From the NCBI RefSeq assembly GCF_001306135.1, contig NZ_LGKP01000035.1, positions 62,001 through 126,000 on the forward strand: a DNA stretch of 64,000 bases, in the 5' to 3' direction. Positions 51,681 through 59,532 of the stretch are shown piece after piece; the first letter of the stretch is position 1; every line of letters begins with the position of its first letter. The translations under genes were made by a program, and so were the position numbers. The DNA comes from Herpetosiphon geysericola (GTDB lineage Bacteria; Chloroflexota; Chloroflexia; Chloroflexales; Herpetosiphonaceae). The notes beneath the pieces are model-generated. The model was not told where the DNA came from and made no database searches. It saw only the letters and a list, made by a program, of their open reading frames with translations.

Positions 51681-52832
51681 TTAAATATAGGGTTGGGTTA
51701 CGCCGCTGCGGATCGCAGTAAGCTGTTGTTGAACCTTGGCCTGATCGAGCGCTGCAAAACTGATTGGCGCTGCTTGGCGTTGTTGGCTTACTAAAAAGTG
51801 CAGATAGGTTGGCGCATTAGTCGTTTGGAAGCGATCGATGCTGGTTGTTCCACGCAAACCGCTATAGCTACTAGCTTTGGTGCTTGCTGTGGTGCTGGCA
51901 ATCAACAAGGCCGTATCGTAGCCTAAGGCGTGATGTTGGCTTGGCTCAGTGCCATAGGTTTTGCTAAATGCTTCGCGAAACGCTTGCTGGGTGGATGCAT
52001 TCCAGCCGCCTGCATAGGCCAATTCGAGGCCTTGCTTGCGTAAGCGTTGAGCGAGGGTTGGCTCAAGCGTTGGGTTGGGGGTAATCCACAGGGCGTTGCT
52101 GGGCTGGGTAAAGCTCTGCCACCACTGCTGGGCTTCGGCGGCATTTAATCCCAGATACACCAGATCGGGGTTGAGGCTGGCAACTTTGGCTGTTAGCTCA
52201 GCGAGGTTGGTCTGAGGAGTGATGTTCCAATCGGCGATGAGCTGGGCGCCACCAGCCAACAAGCCTTGTTCAAAGCCCCATGTGCAATCGTAGCCGCTGA
52301 GGGTTGTTGAGCGCAGAATAAGCGCGCGCTTGCCTCGCTGTTGGCTGGCCCAAACCGCGCTTTGCCAAGCAGCATCGGCCATGCCAAAACTATTGATCAA
52401 TAGATTGGGGCTGGGGTTGGCAACGGCAAAATGTTCGCCGAGCGAGGCAGCAATGATCGTTTGTTGGGGCAAACTTTCGCTGAGCATTTGCAAGCCCAAG
52501 GGTGTGCCAAGGCTCAACCACGTGGTTGCTGGCGGTTTGGAGCTAAGAATTTGATCGATCGTTTGCGGGGCTTGAAACTTAAACCTGAAGGGCACCACTG
52601 CTTGCGCGCTGGCGAACTGCAAACCGAGCAATAATTCCTGAACTGCCTGCTGGCTATGCAGTTGGGTAGGCAGACACAGGCCAACCTGCATTACCTCTGG
52701 CTCTCGTTGCCGAATAAGGCTTCTCTCGTTGGCAGCCGCTAATTCTGGCATGCTGGCAAGCACCCCTGAAATAGCACCCAACTTGAGAAACTGCCGCCGA
52801 TTGATGGCTTGATTGTGGTCTTGATCGGGCAT
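51681..52832 (-). CDS. Tat-exported periplasmic-binding-protein-like protein
   Basis: A 383-residue protein with a twin-arginine signal (NRRQFLKLGAISGVLA; Arg12-Arg13) and a two-lobed alpha/beta mature part: VMQVGLCLPTQLHSQQAVQEL, LILRSTTLSGYDCTWGFEQGLL, DLVYLGLNAAEAQQWW, LAYAGGWNASTQQAFREAFSKTYG, ALGYDTALLIAS. This is the type I binding-protein fold of branched-chain amino-acid/amide ABC receptors. No permease or ATPase gene is adjacent, so an ABC transport role is unlikely; a sensor or structural partner is possible. First gene of the seven-gene operon, 62 bases before the GNAT. Confidence 0.8.
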   Translation of the reverse strand: MPDQDHNQAINRRQFLKLGAISGVLASMPELAAANERSLIRQREPEVMQVGLCLPTQLHSQQAVQELLLGLQFASAQAVVPFRFKFQAPQTIDQILSSKPPATTWLSLGTPLGLQMLSESLPQQTIIAASLGEHFAVANPSPNLLINSFGMADAAWQSAVWASQQRGKRALILRSTTLSGYDCTWGFEQGLLAGGAQLIADWNITPQTNLAELTAKVASLNPDLVYLGLNAAEAQQWWQSFTQPSNALWITPNPTLEPTLAQRLRKQGLELAYAGGWNASTQQAFREAFSKTYGTEPSQHHALGYDTALLIASTTASTKASSYSGLRGTTSIDRFQTTNAPTYLHFLVSQQRQAAPISFAALDQAKVQQQLTAIRSGVTQPYI

Positions 52833-52970
52833 GGTGGCATCCTCAATTGTATTAAGTTTTTAGTCTGGATCGGGCAATGCGCCAAAAGCATACCATAGCC
52901 TTTTAAAACCCTTATAGGTCAAAGGTCATAGGAGGGTATAGTACCTAGGCTGATAGATAAAACATTAAAA

Positions 52971-52993
52971 ACCACCGCATGGGGTGCGGTGGT
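52971..52993 (-). terminator. Terminator downstream of the rpsB-frr operon
   Basis: ACCACCGCA (52971-52979) pairs with TGCGGTGGT (52985-52993). On the minus strand the stem is followed by TTTTTAATGTTTT, a good T-run. Confidence 0.75.
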
Positions 52994-53071
52994 GAAATGA
53001 GCCTTGGATAAAGCAAACCTTACACTTAGCTCAAGGTCTATTTTGAGGCTTAAATAGGCAGTTTGAGCAAT

Positions 53072-53104
53072 ACGACTGGGCCTAGTTCTGCTAGGCCCAG
53101 TCGT
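53072..53104 (-). terminator. GC-rich hairpin just after frr
   Basis: A perfect 14-bp stem (53072-53085 with 53091-53104), five-base loop, 22 bases after the frr stop. No T-run follows, so it may act as an RNA 3' barrier ahead of the true terminator at 52971. Confidence 0.6.
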
Positions 53105-53126
53105 AACGATGCCAAAACCACAAGTC

Positions 53127-53687
53127 CTAGACTTCCATGACCTCGGCTTCTTTGGTCGCGCCGATCGTTTCGACCTCTTTTTGGAAGCGGTCGGTCAATT
53201 TTTGCAAATCTTCTTGGCCACGGCGCTCGTCATCTTCCGAGATGGCCTTATCTTGCTGCAATTTGCGGATGGCATCTTGGGCTTCGCGGCGGACATTGCG
53301 AATCGCCACTTTGCCATCTTCGATTTTGGCTTTAACCTGTTTGACCAACTCCTTGCGGCGTTCTTGGGTCAACTGTGGAATTGCCAAGCGAATCACGCGG
53401 CCATCGTTGCTAGGGTTGATGCCCAGCTCTGAGTTTTGAATGGCCTTTTCGATTGCCTTGATCGCGCCTTGGTCGTAGGGTTGAATCGTCAGCATGCGGG
53501 ATTCTGGGGTGGCGATATTGGCCAATTGGTTGAGTGGCATTTCAGCGCCATAATATTCAACCTTCAAATCTTCGACCAACGCGGGAGAAGCGCGGCCAGT
53601 GCGCACAGCGCCAAGGGTATGGCGCAACGAATCGATGCTCTTTTTCATTTTGGTTTCGGCATCGCGTAAGACATCTTTGACTGTCAT
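53127..53687 (-). CDS. frr: Ribosome recycling factor
   Basis: A 186-residue protein of standard RRF length: [66 protein letters not shown] and [25 protein letters not shown] are family motifs. RRF works with EF-G to split post-termination ribosomes. ATG 53687 has AGGAG nine bases ahead. It is the last gene of rpsB-tsf-pyrH-frr, 28 bases after pyrH. Confidence 0.97.
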   Translation of the reverse strand: MTVKDVLRDAETKMKKSIDSLRHTLGAVRTGRASPALVEDLKVEYYGAEMPLNQLANIATPESRMLTIQPYDQGAIKAIEKAIQNSELGINPSNDGRVIRLAIPQLTQERRKELVKQVKAKIEDGKVAIRNVRREAQDAIRKLQQDKAISEDDERRGQEDLQKLTDRFQKEVETIGATKEAEVMEV

Positions 53688-53715
53688 ACAAAAAACTCCT
53701 TGTAGTTGGCTAGCG

Positions 53716-54462
53716 CTACGCAGAGGTAGCGGGGGCTTCAGTACTGGCATTGCTAATCAAGGTTCCAACCTGCTCACCTAGCACAATTCGTTCCAAATTG
53801 CCTGGGGTATCGAGGCTGAATACAATGATAGGCAAGTTATTATCCATGCAAAAGGTCAGCGCCGTACTGTCCATAATCGTTAAGCCACGAGTCAGGGCAT
53901 CAAAATAGGTAATATGGTCAAATTTGGTTGCTGTGGGGTTGGTGCGTGGGTCAGCGCTATACACCCCATCAACCCGATTTTTGGCCATCAGAATCACATC
54001 GGCGTCGAGTTCGGCGGCGCGCAAGGCAGCGCCGGAATCGGTGGTGAAATAGGGATTGCCAGTGCCAGCGGCCAAAATGACCACTCGGCCTTTTTCCATA
54101 TGGCGCACTGCTCGGCGGCGAATGTACGATTCTGCGACTTCATCCATTTTAATTGCTGTCATGGCCCGCGTTTGCATGCCGTTGCGCTCAAGTGCATCTT
54201 GCAAGGCCAAGGCATTGATAATGGTTGCAAGCATGCCCATATAATGAGCTTGGGGTGGTTCCATGCCAGCTTTGATTGCTGGGCCACCACGCCAGATATT
54301 GCCGCCGCCAAGCACAATTGCCACTTGCACCCCATGCGCCAACAATCGCTTAATTTCGGCTGACATATAGTTTAACACGTCAGGCGAAATATTGGTTTTG
54401 CCATCGCCAGCCAAGGCTTCGCCACTGAGCTTCAGCAAAACCCGTTTATAGCGTGGTTGCAT
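53716..54462 (-). CDS. pyrH: UMP kinase
   Basis: A 248-residue bacterial UMP kinase: [32 protein letters not shown], the [19 protein letters not shown] loop, [19 protein letters not shown] and the C-terminal [13 protein letters not shown]. It phosphorylates UMP to UDP for RNA, DNA and sugar-nucleotide synthesis. ATG 54462 has GGAGG upstream; TTG 54477 overlaps that site. It is downstream of tsf in the usual order, though separated by a terminator-like hairpin. Confidence 0.97.
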   Translation of the reverse strand: MQPRYKRVLLKLSGEALAGDGKTNISPDVLNYMSAEIKRLLAHGVQVAIVLGGGNIWRGGPAIKAGMEPPQAHYMGMLATIINALALQDALERNGMQTRAMTAIKMDEVAESYIRRRAVRHMEKGRVVILAAGTGNPYFTTDSGAALRAAELDADVILMAKNRVDGVYSADPRTNPTATKFDHITYFDALTRGLTIMDSTALTFCMDNNLPIIVFSLDTPGNLERIVLGEQVGTLISNASTEAPATSA

Positions 54463-54533
54463 ACCAGAACCCTCCAAGTGAAAGTCAAAAGATCAAAAGC
54501 AAGGAAGAAACAAACAGCTGCCTAATTTCAGAA

Positions 54534-54578
54534 AAAAACCGCCGCCTGCGGATTGAGTCCAATCCACAAACGACGGTT
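54534..54578 (-). terminator. Terminator-like hairpin between tsf and pyrH
   Basis: An imperfect stem with arms 54537-54556 and 54561-54578 (core GGATTG/CAATCC, outer AACCG/CGGTT) is followed on the minus strand by GGTTTTTTTCTG. It may reduce readthrough from the abundant rpsB-tsf message into pyrH-frr. Confidence 0.65.
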
Positions 54579-54617
54579 GAGAGTGCCTAGATTGGGTTGC
54601 GCCAATCGTCGCACTGT

Positions 54618-55214
54618 TTAGTTGCTGCCAACTTCAAAGCGGCTGAAGCGGCGCACGACGATGTTTTCGCCCAATTTTGCAATCGCTTCTTGCACCAAAT
54701 CTTTGATTTTGACGCTTGGATCTTTGACGAATTCTTGTTCGAGCAGAACGATTTCGCCATAGAATTTCTCGATGCGACCTTCAACAATTTTTTCAACAAT
54801 GTTGGCAGGCTTGCCGCTGTCGACATTTTGTTGGCGCAAGATTTCGCGTTCGCGCTCGACTTCTGCTGTTGGCACATCTTCGCGATTGACATAAGCTGGG
54901 TTGGTTGCAGCAACGTGCAAGGCCAAATCGTAGGCCAATTTTTTGAAATCGTCGGTTTTGGCCACGAAGTCGGTTTCGCAGTTTACTTCCACGATGGCAA
55001 CAACTTTATTGCCTGGGTGCACATAAACTTCAACCCGACCGTCACTGGCATCCCGTGATGATTTCTTGGCGGCAGCAGCTAAGCCTTTTTCGCGCAAGAT
55101 TTTGATTGCAGCGTCAACGTCGCCGCTGGTATCTGTCAATGCTTTTTTGCAATCGAGAATGCCAGCACCGGTGCGTTCGCGAAGTTCCTTGACTTGATCC
55201 ATCGAGATGCTCAC
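54618..55214 (-). CDS. tsf: Elongation factor Ts
   Basis: A 198-residue EF-Ts of the short type found in many non-proteobacteria. The N-terminal UBA-like domain has VKELRERTGAGILDCKKAL, then the core with VAIVEVNCETDFVAKTDDF. It catalyses nucleotide exchange on EF-Tu. GTG 55214 (GGAG nine bases ahead) is used; ATG 55202 is also possible. It lies 110 bases after rpsB. Confidence 0.97.
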   Translation of the reverse strand: MSISMDQVKELRERTGAGILDCKKALTDTSGDVDAAIKILREKGLAAAAKKSSRDASDGRVEVYVHPGNKVVAIVEVNCETDFVAKTDDFKKLAYDLALHVAATNPAYVNREDVPTAEVEREREILRQQNVDSGKPANIVEKIVEGRIEKFYGEIVLLEQEFVKDPSVKIKDLVQEAIAKLGENIVVRRFSRFEVGSN

Positions 55215-55324
55215 AGGGTATTCTCCTTGTTGTAAAAACGGACGAGCATTGTTGCTCGTCCGGGGTTCTGGTGTCTATCGATACTAGGACGGCATTCGCG
55301 AGCGCAGGCCGGAATGACCTCGGC

Positions 55325-56092
55325 CTAGAATGCGTCTTCTTCGTACTTGGTTTGTTCGGCCAATGCACGTTCTTCGACATGTTGTGATTGACGGCGGTTT
55401 TGGCCTTCCAACGCTGCGTCGGCAATTTTGCCAGCCATCAGGCGGATAGCGCGAATCGCATCGTCGTTTGATGGGATTGGGTAATCGATTGGATCGGGAT
55501 CGCAGTTGGTATCAACCATTGCCACCACCGGAATCCCCAGCTTCTTAGCTTCGCTAATGGCCAAGGTTTCTTTGTGGGGGTCGATCACGAACATAGCTGC
55601 TGGCAAGCGTTCCATCGTTTTGATCCCGCCGAATACGCGGTTCAATTTTACGATTTCGTCTTCCAACTTCAATGCTTCAGCCTTGGTAACCAAGTTGAAT
55701 TCACCACGGTCGCGGCGCGCTTCCAAGTCGTGCAAGAATTTCAAGCGGCTTTTGATCGTTGAGAAGTTGGTCAACAGACCACCCATCCAGCGTTGGGTTA
55801 CATACAATTGATTTGAGCGGGTGGCTTCGTCGCGCACAGCTTCTTGAGCTTGCTTCTTGGTGCCTACGAAAAGCACCTTGCCGCCGCCAGCAACTGCATC
55901 GGCTACAAAGCGATAGGCGCTTTGCAACGTGGTAACAGTTTGTTGCAAATCAATAATGTGAATCCCATTGCGATCCGTGAAAATATACGGACGCATCTTG
56001 GGGTTCCAGCGCTTGGTTTGGTGGCCGAAGTGAACACCTGCTTCAAGCAGGGCCTTCAGCGACACTACACGGTTGGTAGTTGTGTCGGTCAA
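55325..56092 (-). CDS. rpsB: 30S ribosomal protein S2
   Basis: A 255-residue S2: [71 protein letters not shown] and [29 protein letters not shown] are standard. The start is probably TTG at 56092, since AAGGAG lies seven bases upstream and no ATG or GTG is available before the conserved region. A rare start on a ribosomal protein gene may limit its translation. It heads the rpsB-tsf-pyrH-frr operon. Confidence 0.96.
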   Translation of the reverse strand: MTDTTTNRVVSLKALLEAGVHFGHQTKRWNPKMRPYIFTDRNGIHIIDLQQTVTTLQSAYRFVADAVAGGGKVLFVGTKKQAQEAVRDEATRSNQLYVTQRWMGGLLTNFSTIKSRLKFLHDLEARRDRGEFNLVTKAEALKLEDEIVKLNRVFGGIKTMERLPAAMFVIDPHKETLAISEAKKLGIPVVAMVDTNCDPDPIDYPIPSNDDAIRAIRLMAGKIADAALEGQNRRQSQHVEERALAEQTKYEEDAF

Positions 56093-56238
56093 GGGATGAC
56101 TCCTTACAAAATAATGTTTTCCTCCGCCGCCGCAGTTATTCCAGCACTGAACCAATCACCCAGAGGATCGGCAGGAGCGGTGCCATGCAGACGACGTGCG
56201 TCACTAGCGACCAGCCCAAGGCTGGCACACCGTCGATT

Positions 56239-56267
56239 AGTATAGCACGACTAGAAGCAAAAATCAA
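56239..56267 (-). promoter_or_regulatory. Promoter of the rpsB operon
   Basis: On the minus strand TTGATT (56267-56262) and TATACT (56244-56239) are 17 bases apart. The predicted transcript has a leader of about 140 bases (56093-56232), long enough for S2 autoregulation as known for rpsB in other bacteria, although I could not recognise the specific leader fold. Confidence 0.6.
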
Positions 56268-56269
56268 AA

Positions 56270-56470
56270 GGGAGAAGCTAGAACAAAGAACATAGAGCAT
56301 AGAACATAAAATCAGAAGGATGAAGTATGAGGGATGAAATGCCAAATCAAAAGGCAAAGGTGGGATGCAAGTTTGGATTATGGTCTTTTGACTAGCGGAG
56401 ATTGGTTTGAAATCCAATAATTATTCCGCTAGCCAAAAGCCTTACTTCGTGCTCTTCGTGTCCTTCGTGG
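56270..56470. repeat. Degenerate CACGAAG/CATAGA-type repeat tract upstream of rpsB
   Basis: The 390-base gap 56093-56482 holds the rpsB leader and promoter, then 'agaacaaagaacatagagcatagaac' words as at 3280-3325 and, at 56444-56473, 'cttcgtgctcttcgtgtccttcgtgg' words. No gene is seen. Confidence 0.6.
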
Positions 56471-56482
56471 TTAAAAACTCAG

Positions 56483-57799
56483 CTACAATAGGCGAATTTT
56501 TTCGCGGTGGGTTTTGACCTCGCGCGTTGCATTGCGGGTATCAACCACAACTTTGCTTTGGGCAACGATGTTGGCATAATCAAAGGCGCTGTGGTCGGTA
56601 ATAATCACGCTACAATGGGCTTGTTGCAGCAGTTCATCGGTCAAGGGCACGGTTTGGTATTCATGATTATGGTGATCATAAAATACGGTTACATGCGGAT
56701 CGCAACAATAGACATTCGCTCCATCAGCCGCCAGCAAATCCATCACTTTGAAGATTGGCGATTCGCGGTAGTCGTCGATGTCTTTTTTGTAGGCCACGCC
56801 TAGTAGCACAATCGTCGAGCCTTTGATGCTGCGTTCTTGGTCGTTCAAGGCATGGCTAATGCGGTCGCGCACAAAGCGTGGCATGGTCAAATTGATTTCG
56901 CCTGCTAGCTCAATAAAGCGCGCCGAAATATCGTAGTGGCGTGCTTTCCACGCCAAGTAGAAGGGATCAAGCGGAATACAATGGCCGCCCAAGCCTGGGC
57001 CTGGCGTGAAGCGCATAAAACCAAACGGCTTGGTTGCCGCTGCATCGATAATTTCCCAGACATTCAAGCCCATACGGTCACAAATCAAGGTTAATTCGTT
57101 AACCAAAGCAATGTTGACATTGCGGAAAATATTCTCAAATAGCTTGGTCATTTCGGCGGCTGCTGGCGACGAAACTTCGGTTACCGCCGAAACGATATGC
57201 CCATAGAACAACGAGGTCAGTTCGTTGCACTGCGGCGTAACCCCACCAACAACCTTGGGAATATTGTGCACCTTGAAATTGACTGAGCCGGGATCGATTC
57301 GTTCTGGCGAGAAGGCCAAAAAGTAATCTTCGCCAACCGTTAAATTGCAAGCATCGAAGGCTGGCTTCAAAACTTCAACCGTCGTGCCCGGGTAAGTTGT
57401 GCTTTCGAGAATAATTAATTGGCCGGGGCGCAGGCGCTCGGCAATCTCATTGGTTGCCGCCTCGATGTAGCTCATATCAGGGTCGCGGGCCTCGTTGAGC
57501 GGGGTGGGCATACAAATAATAATAATGTCGCAATCGCGCAAGCGCTCAAACTGGGCGGTTGCCTCGATCAAATTATTATTGCGCAGCGCGGCCAAATCGC
57601 TGCTTGGCACATCGCCGATGTAGCTCACGCCATTGTTGATACTGGCGATTCGTTCGACGCTAATATCGAAGCCAAGCACATTAAACCCAACATTGCCAGC
57701 GCGGGCCAACATTGGCAAGCCAACATAGCCCATGCCGATAACCCCAACTTGAGCACGCCGTGTTTCGATCGCGCTGCGTAAATCTGCAAAGGTACTCAC
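56483..57799 (-). CDS. Nucleotide-sugar dehydrogenase (UDP-GlcNAc/UDP-glucose 6-dehydrogenase family)
   Basis: A 438-residue UDP-sugar dehydrogenase. The NAD-binding Rossmann region reads VGVIGMGYVGLPMLARAGNVG; the central domain has SPERIDPG and AAEMTKLFENIFRNVNIALVNEL; the active site is GPGLGGHCIPLDPFYL with the catalytic Cys. The sequence style (STTYPGTTVEV, CMPTPLNEARDPDMSY) is that of the WbpA/TviB-like UDP-N-acetylglucosamine or -galactosamine 6-dehydrogenases more than the UDP-glucose type. It makes uronic acids for surface polysaccharide, consistent with the glycosyltransferase genes beside it. Confidence 0.92.
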   Translation of the reverse strand: MSTFADLRSAIETRRAQVGVIGMGYVGLPMLARAGNVGFNVLGFDISVERIASINNGVSYIGDVPSSDLAALRNNNLIEATAQFERLRDCDIIIICMPTPLNEARDPDMSYIEAATNEIAERLRPGQLIILESTTYPGTTVEVLKPAFDACNLTVGEDYFLAFSPERIDPGSVNFKVHNIPKVVGGVTPQCNELTSLFYGHIVSAVTEVSSPAAAEMTKLFENIFRNVNIALVNELTLICDRMGLNVWEIIDAAATKPFGFMRFTPGPGLGGHCIPLDPFYLAWKARHYDISARFIELAGEINLTMPRFVRDRISHALNDQERSIKGSTIVLLGVAYKKDIDDYRESPIFKVMDLLAADGANVYCCDPHVTVFYDHHNHEYQTVPLTDELLQQAHCSVIITDHSAFDYANIVAQSKVVVDTRNATREVKTHREKIRLL

Positions 57800-58177
57800 G
57801 CTAAATCCTTTATTGTTTCATAGATTTGCATCTATGCGAAACTGAAAACCATGCGCCAAGCAAGCCCGACGCGAAAATAATTGCTGTTGCAAGGAATGTT
57901 TAGAGCATTCCCCTATGTTGATATGCCCTTATCCCTGACATCCAATGGTTGGTTCTTAATCAACCCTTGGATGTCACCACCCTTCCGTCCCGCCTCAAGG
58001 CGGGAGACGCAGGGGGCTTTAATCCCCCTGCACCCCCTCAAGCGCAATCAGGGAACGTTATGCAGTTGCCGATGAACGATCAGATCATTGGATTGGATCG
58101 TAATGATTATTTAAACTTTCCCCAATGAGCTATACCCTCTCGCCGCATGGATTAGGGAGAAAGGATGTGAGGGTAGT
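57800..58177. other. Intergenic region containing repeat copy 4
   Basis: No gene is seen in these 378 bases. They hold the hairpin-rich repeat (57977-58041) and otherwise unremarkable sequence. The promoter of the nucleotide-sugar dehydrogenase should lie close to 57800-57860 but I did not find a convincing pair of boxes. Confidence 0.5.
57977..58041 (+). repeat. Hairpin-rich intergenic repeat, copy 4
   Basis: Begins CCACCCTTCCGTCCCGCC and is nearly identical to copy 2, including the two stems CCCGCC/GGCGGG and GCAGGGGG/CCCCCTGC. It differs by a single base (GGGAGACG against GGGAAACG) across the core. Confidence 0.75.
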
Positions 58178-59416
58178 TCAATCCTTATCTGTTGGTTTGA
58201 GCGCCGCTGTATACAGCCGCTCAAGTCGCTCTGCATAGCGATTCCATGTTAGTTCATGTTCAACCCGCAAGCGCGCCGCTGCGCCGAGCTGCGCCGCTCG
58301 TTGTGGTTGATTGAGTAGATCGATAATTGCCGCGCTGAGTGCTTGGGGCTGAGCTGGTGGCACGAGCACGCCATGTTCGCCCGCTGTGATGACCGCTGGT
58401 ACACCAGCAATCTTGCTGGCAACAATTGGCCGCCCAGCGCCCATAGCTTCGAGCAAGGTGTTGGGCAAGCCATCGACGTTGCCGCTGCGATCGCGCACCG
58501 AGGGCAGCACAAAGATGGTTGCCGCATTCAAGGCGCTGTTGATTGCATCGTGGCCAATTGCCCCGGGAAACAGCACACTCGCGCCTAGTCCTAATTCAGC
58601 AACTTGGGCCTGCAATTGCTCCAAACCTGGGCCATAGCCACCAAGCATCAATTTGGCAGTTGGATGCTGGGCCAATACGCTGGCAAAGGCTTGCACCAAA
58701 TAGTTAAAGCCTTTTTTCTCGACCATGCGCCCGACCGTAAATAATAATGGCGTGCTGGCATCCAGCCCATGCTGTTGGCGAAACGCTGCGCCAGCAGCAG
58801 CATCTGGCTGAAAATCGTGGGCATCGACACAATAGGGCAGCACATGCAACTTGCGTGGTTCAGCGCCCAAGGCCGCCGCGCGGGTAGTCAAATCGCTCGA
58901 TGGCGCGGTAACTGCCGAGGCATAGCGCATAATCGCCGTGTTGATCCAGCCAGTTGGCGCGCTGCGTTCAGCAACCGAAACATCAGAGCCGTGGGTGCTG
59001 ATAATCAGCGGCAGCTTGCGTTGGCGAGCTAAGAGCCACGCAGGAAAGCCATTTGGAATCGCCCAATGGCCATGAATTAGATCAAATGGTTGTTGTTTGG
59101 TGAGCTGGGCCATCGTGCGCCAGGCTGAAGCAACTGCCAAGGGAGCGACCAAAAACGCAGCATTGCGCATCTGCACATCATTATGCAAGGCCCCTGCATA
59201 GCCCCAAACACTCAAGCTTGGATGCGGCGCATAGCGATAGCGATGCAGCTTGATGCCCCGAACCACAGCGCCGCGCTTTAATTCTGGATGCTCAGGCAAC
59301 AGCATGTGCACCTCGTGGCCACGCTCGACCACGGCTGCGGCAATTTCTTCGATAAAGGGCGCAGTCATCTCACCGGGATATTTGGGAAACGACGACGCAA
59401 TCATGAGTATGCGCAT
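58178..59416 (-). CDS. Glycosyltransferase family 4
   Basis: A 412-residue GT-B enzyme: MRILMIASSFPKYPGEMTAPF, acceptor-side LIHGHWAIPNGFPAWLLA and ISTHGSDV, then the donor domain with LLFTVGRMVEKKGFNYLV and the EX7E-type LPNTLLEAMGAGRPIVA, GVPAVITAGEHGVLVPP. It should add a sugar to a lipid-linked intermediate or surface glycan. It is co-directional with the GT39-like gene 116 bases upstream and the sugar dehydrogenase downstream. Confidence 0.92.
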   Translation of the reverse strand: MRILMIASSFPKYPGEMTAPFIEEIAAAVVERGHEVHMLLPEHPELKRGAVVRGIKLHRYRYAPHPSLSVWGYAGALHNDVQMRNAAFLVAPLAVASAWRTMAQLTKQQPFDLIHGHWAIPNGFPAWLLARQRKLPLIISTHGSDVSVAERSAPTGWINTAIMRYASAVTAPSSDLTTRAAALGAEPRKLHVLPYCVDAHDFQPDAAAGAAFRQQHGLDASTPLLFTVGRMVEKKGFNYLVQAFASVLAQHPTAKLMLGGYGPGLEQLQAQVAELGLGASVLFPGAIGHDAINSALNAATIFVLPSVRDRSGNVDGLPNTLLEAMGAGRPIVASKIAGVPAVITAGEHGVLVPPAQPQALSAAIIDLLNQPQRAAQLGAAARLRVEHELTWNRYAERLERLYTAALKPTDKD

Positions 59417-59532
59417 ACAATCACTATTCGCTCATAAGCTAGTAGCCAACGCTATAGCCTCGTATGATGGTGAAATCAAACTTGGAGTCTTTGGAACGTT
59501 GATGCGCCAGTTTTGGCTCCAGCAAACTGGCG

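Larger units (their letters stand above)
52833..53126. other. Intergenic region with two hairpins
   Basis: This 294-base gap between frr (minus) and the Tat binding-protein gene (minus) contains no gene. It holds the two stem-loops listed below and must also contain the promoter of the seven-gene surface operon, which I could not place with confidence. Confidence 0.5.
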
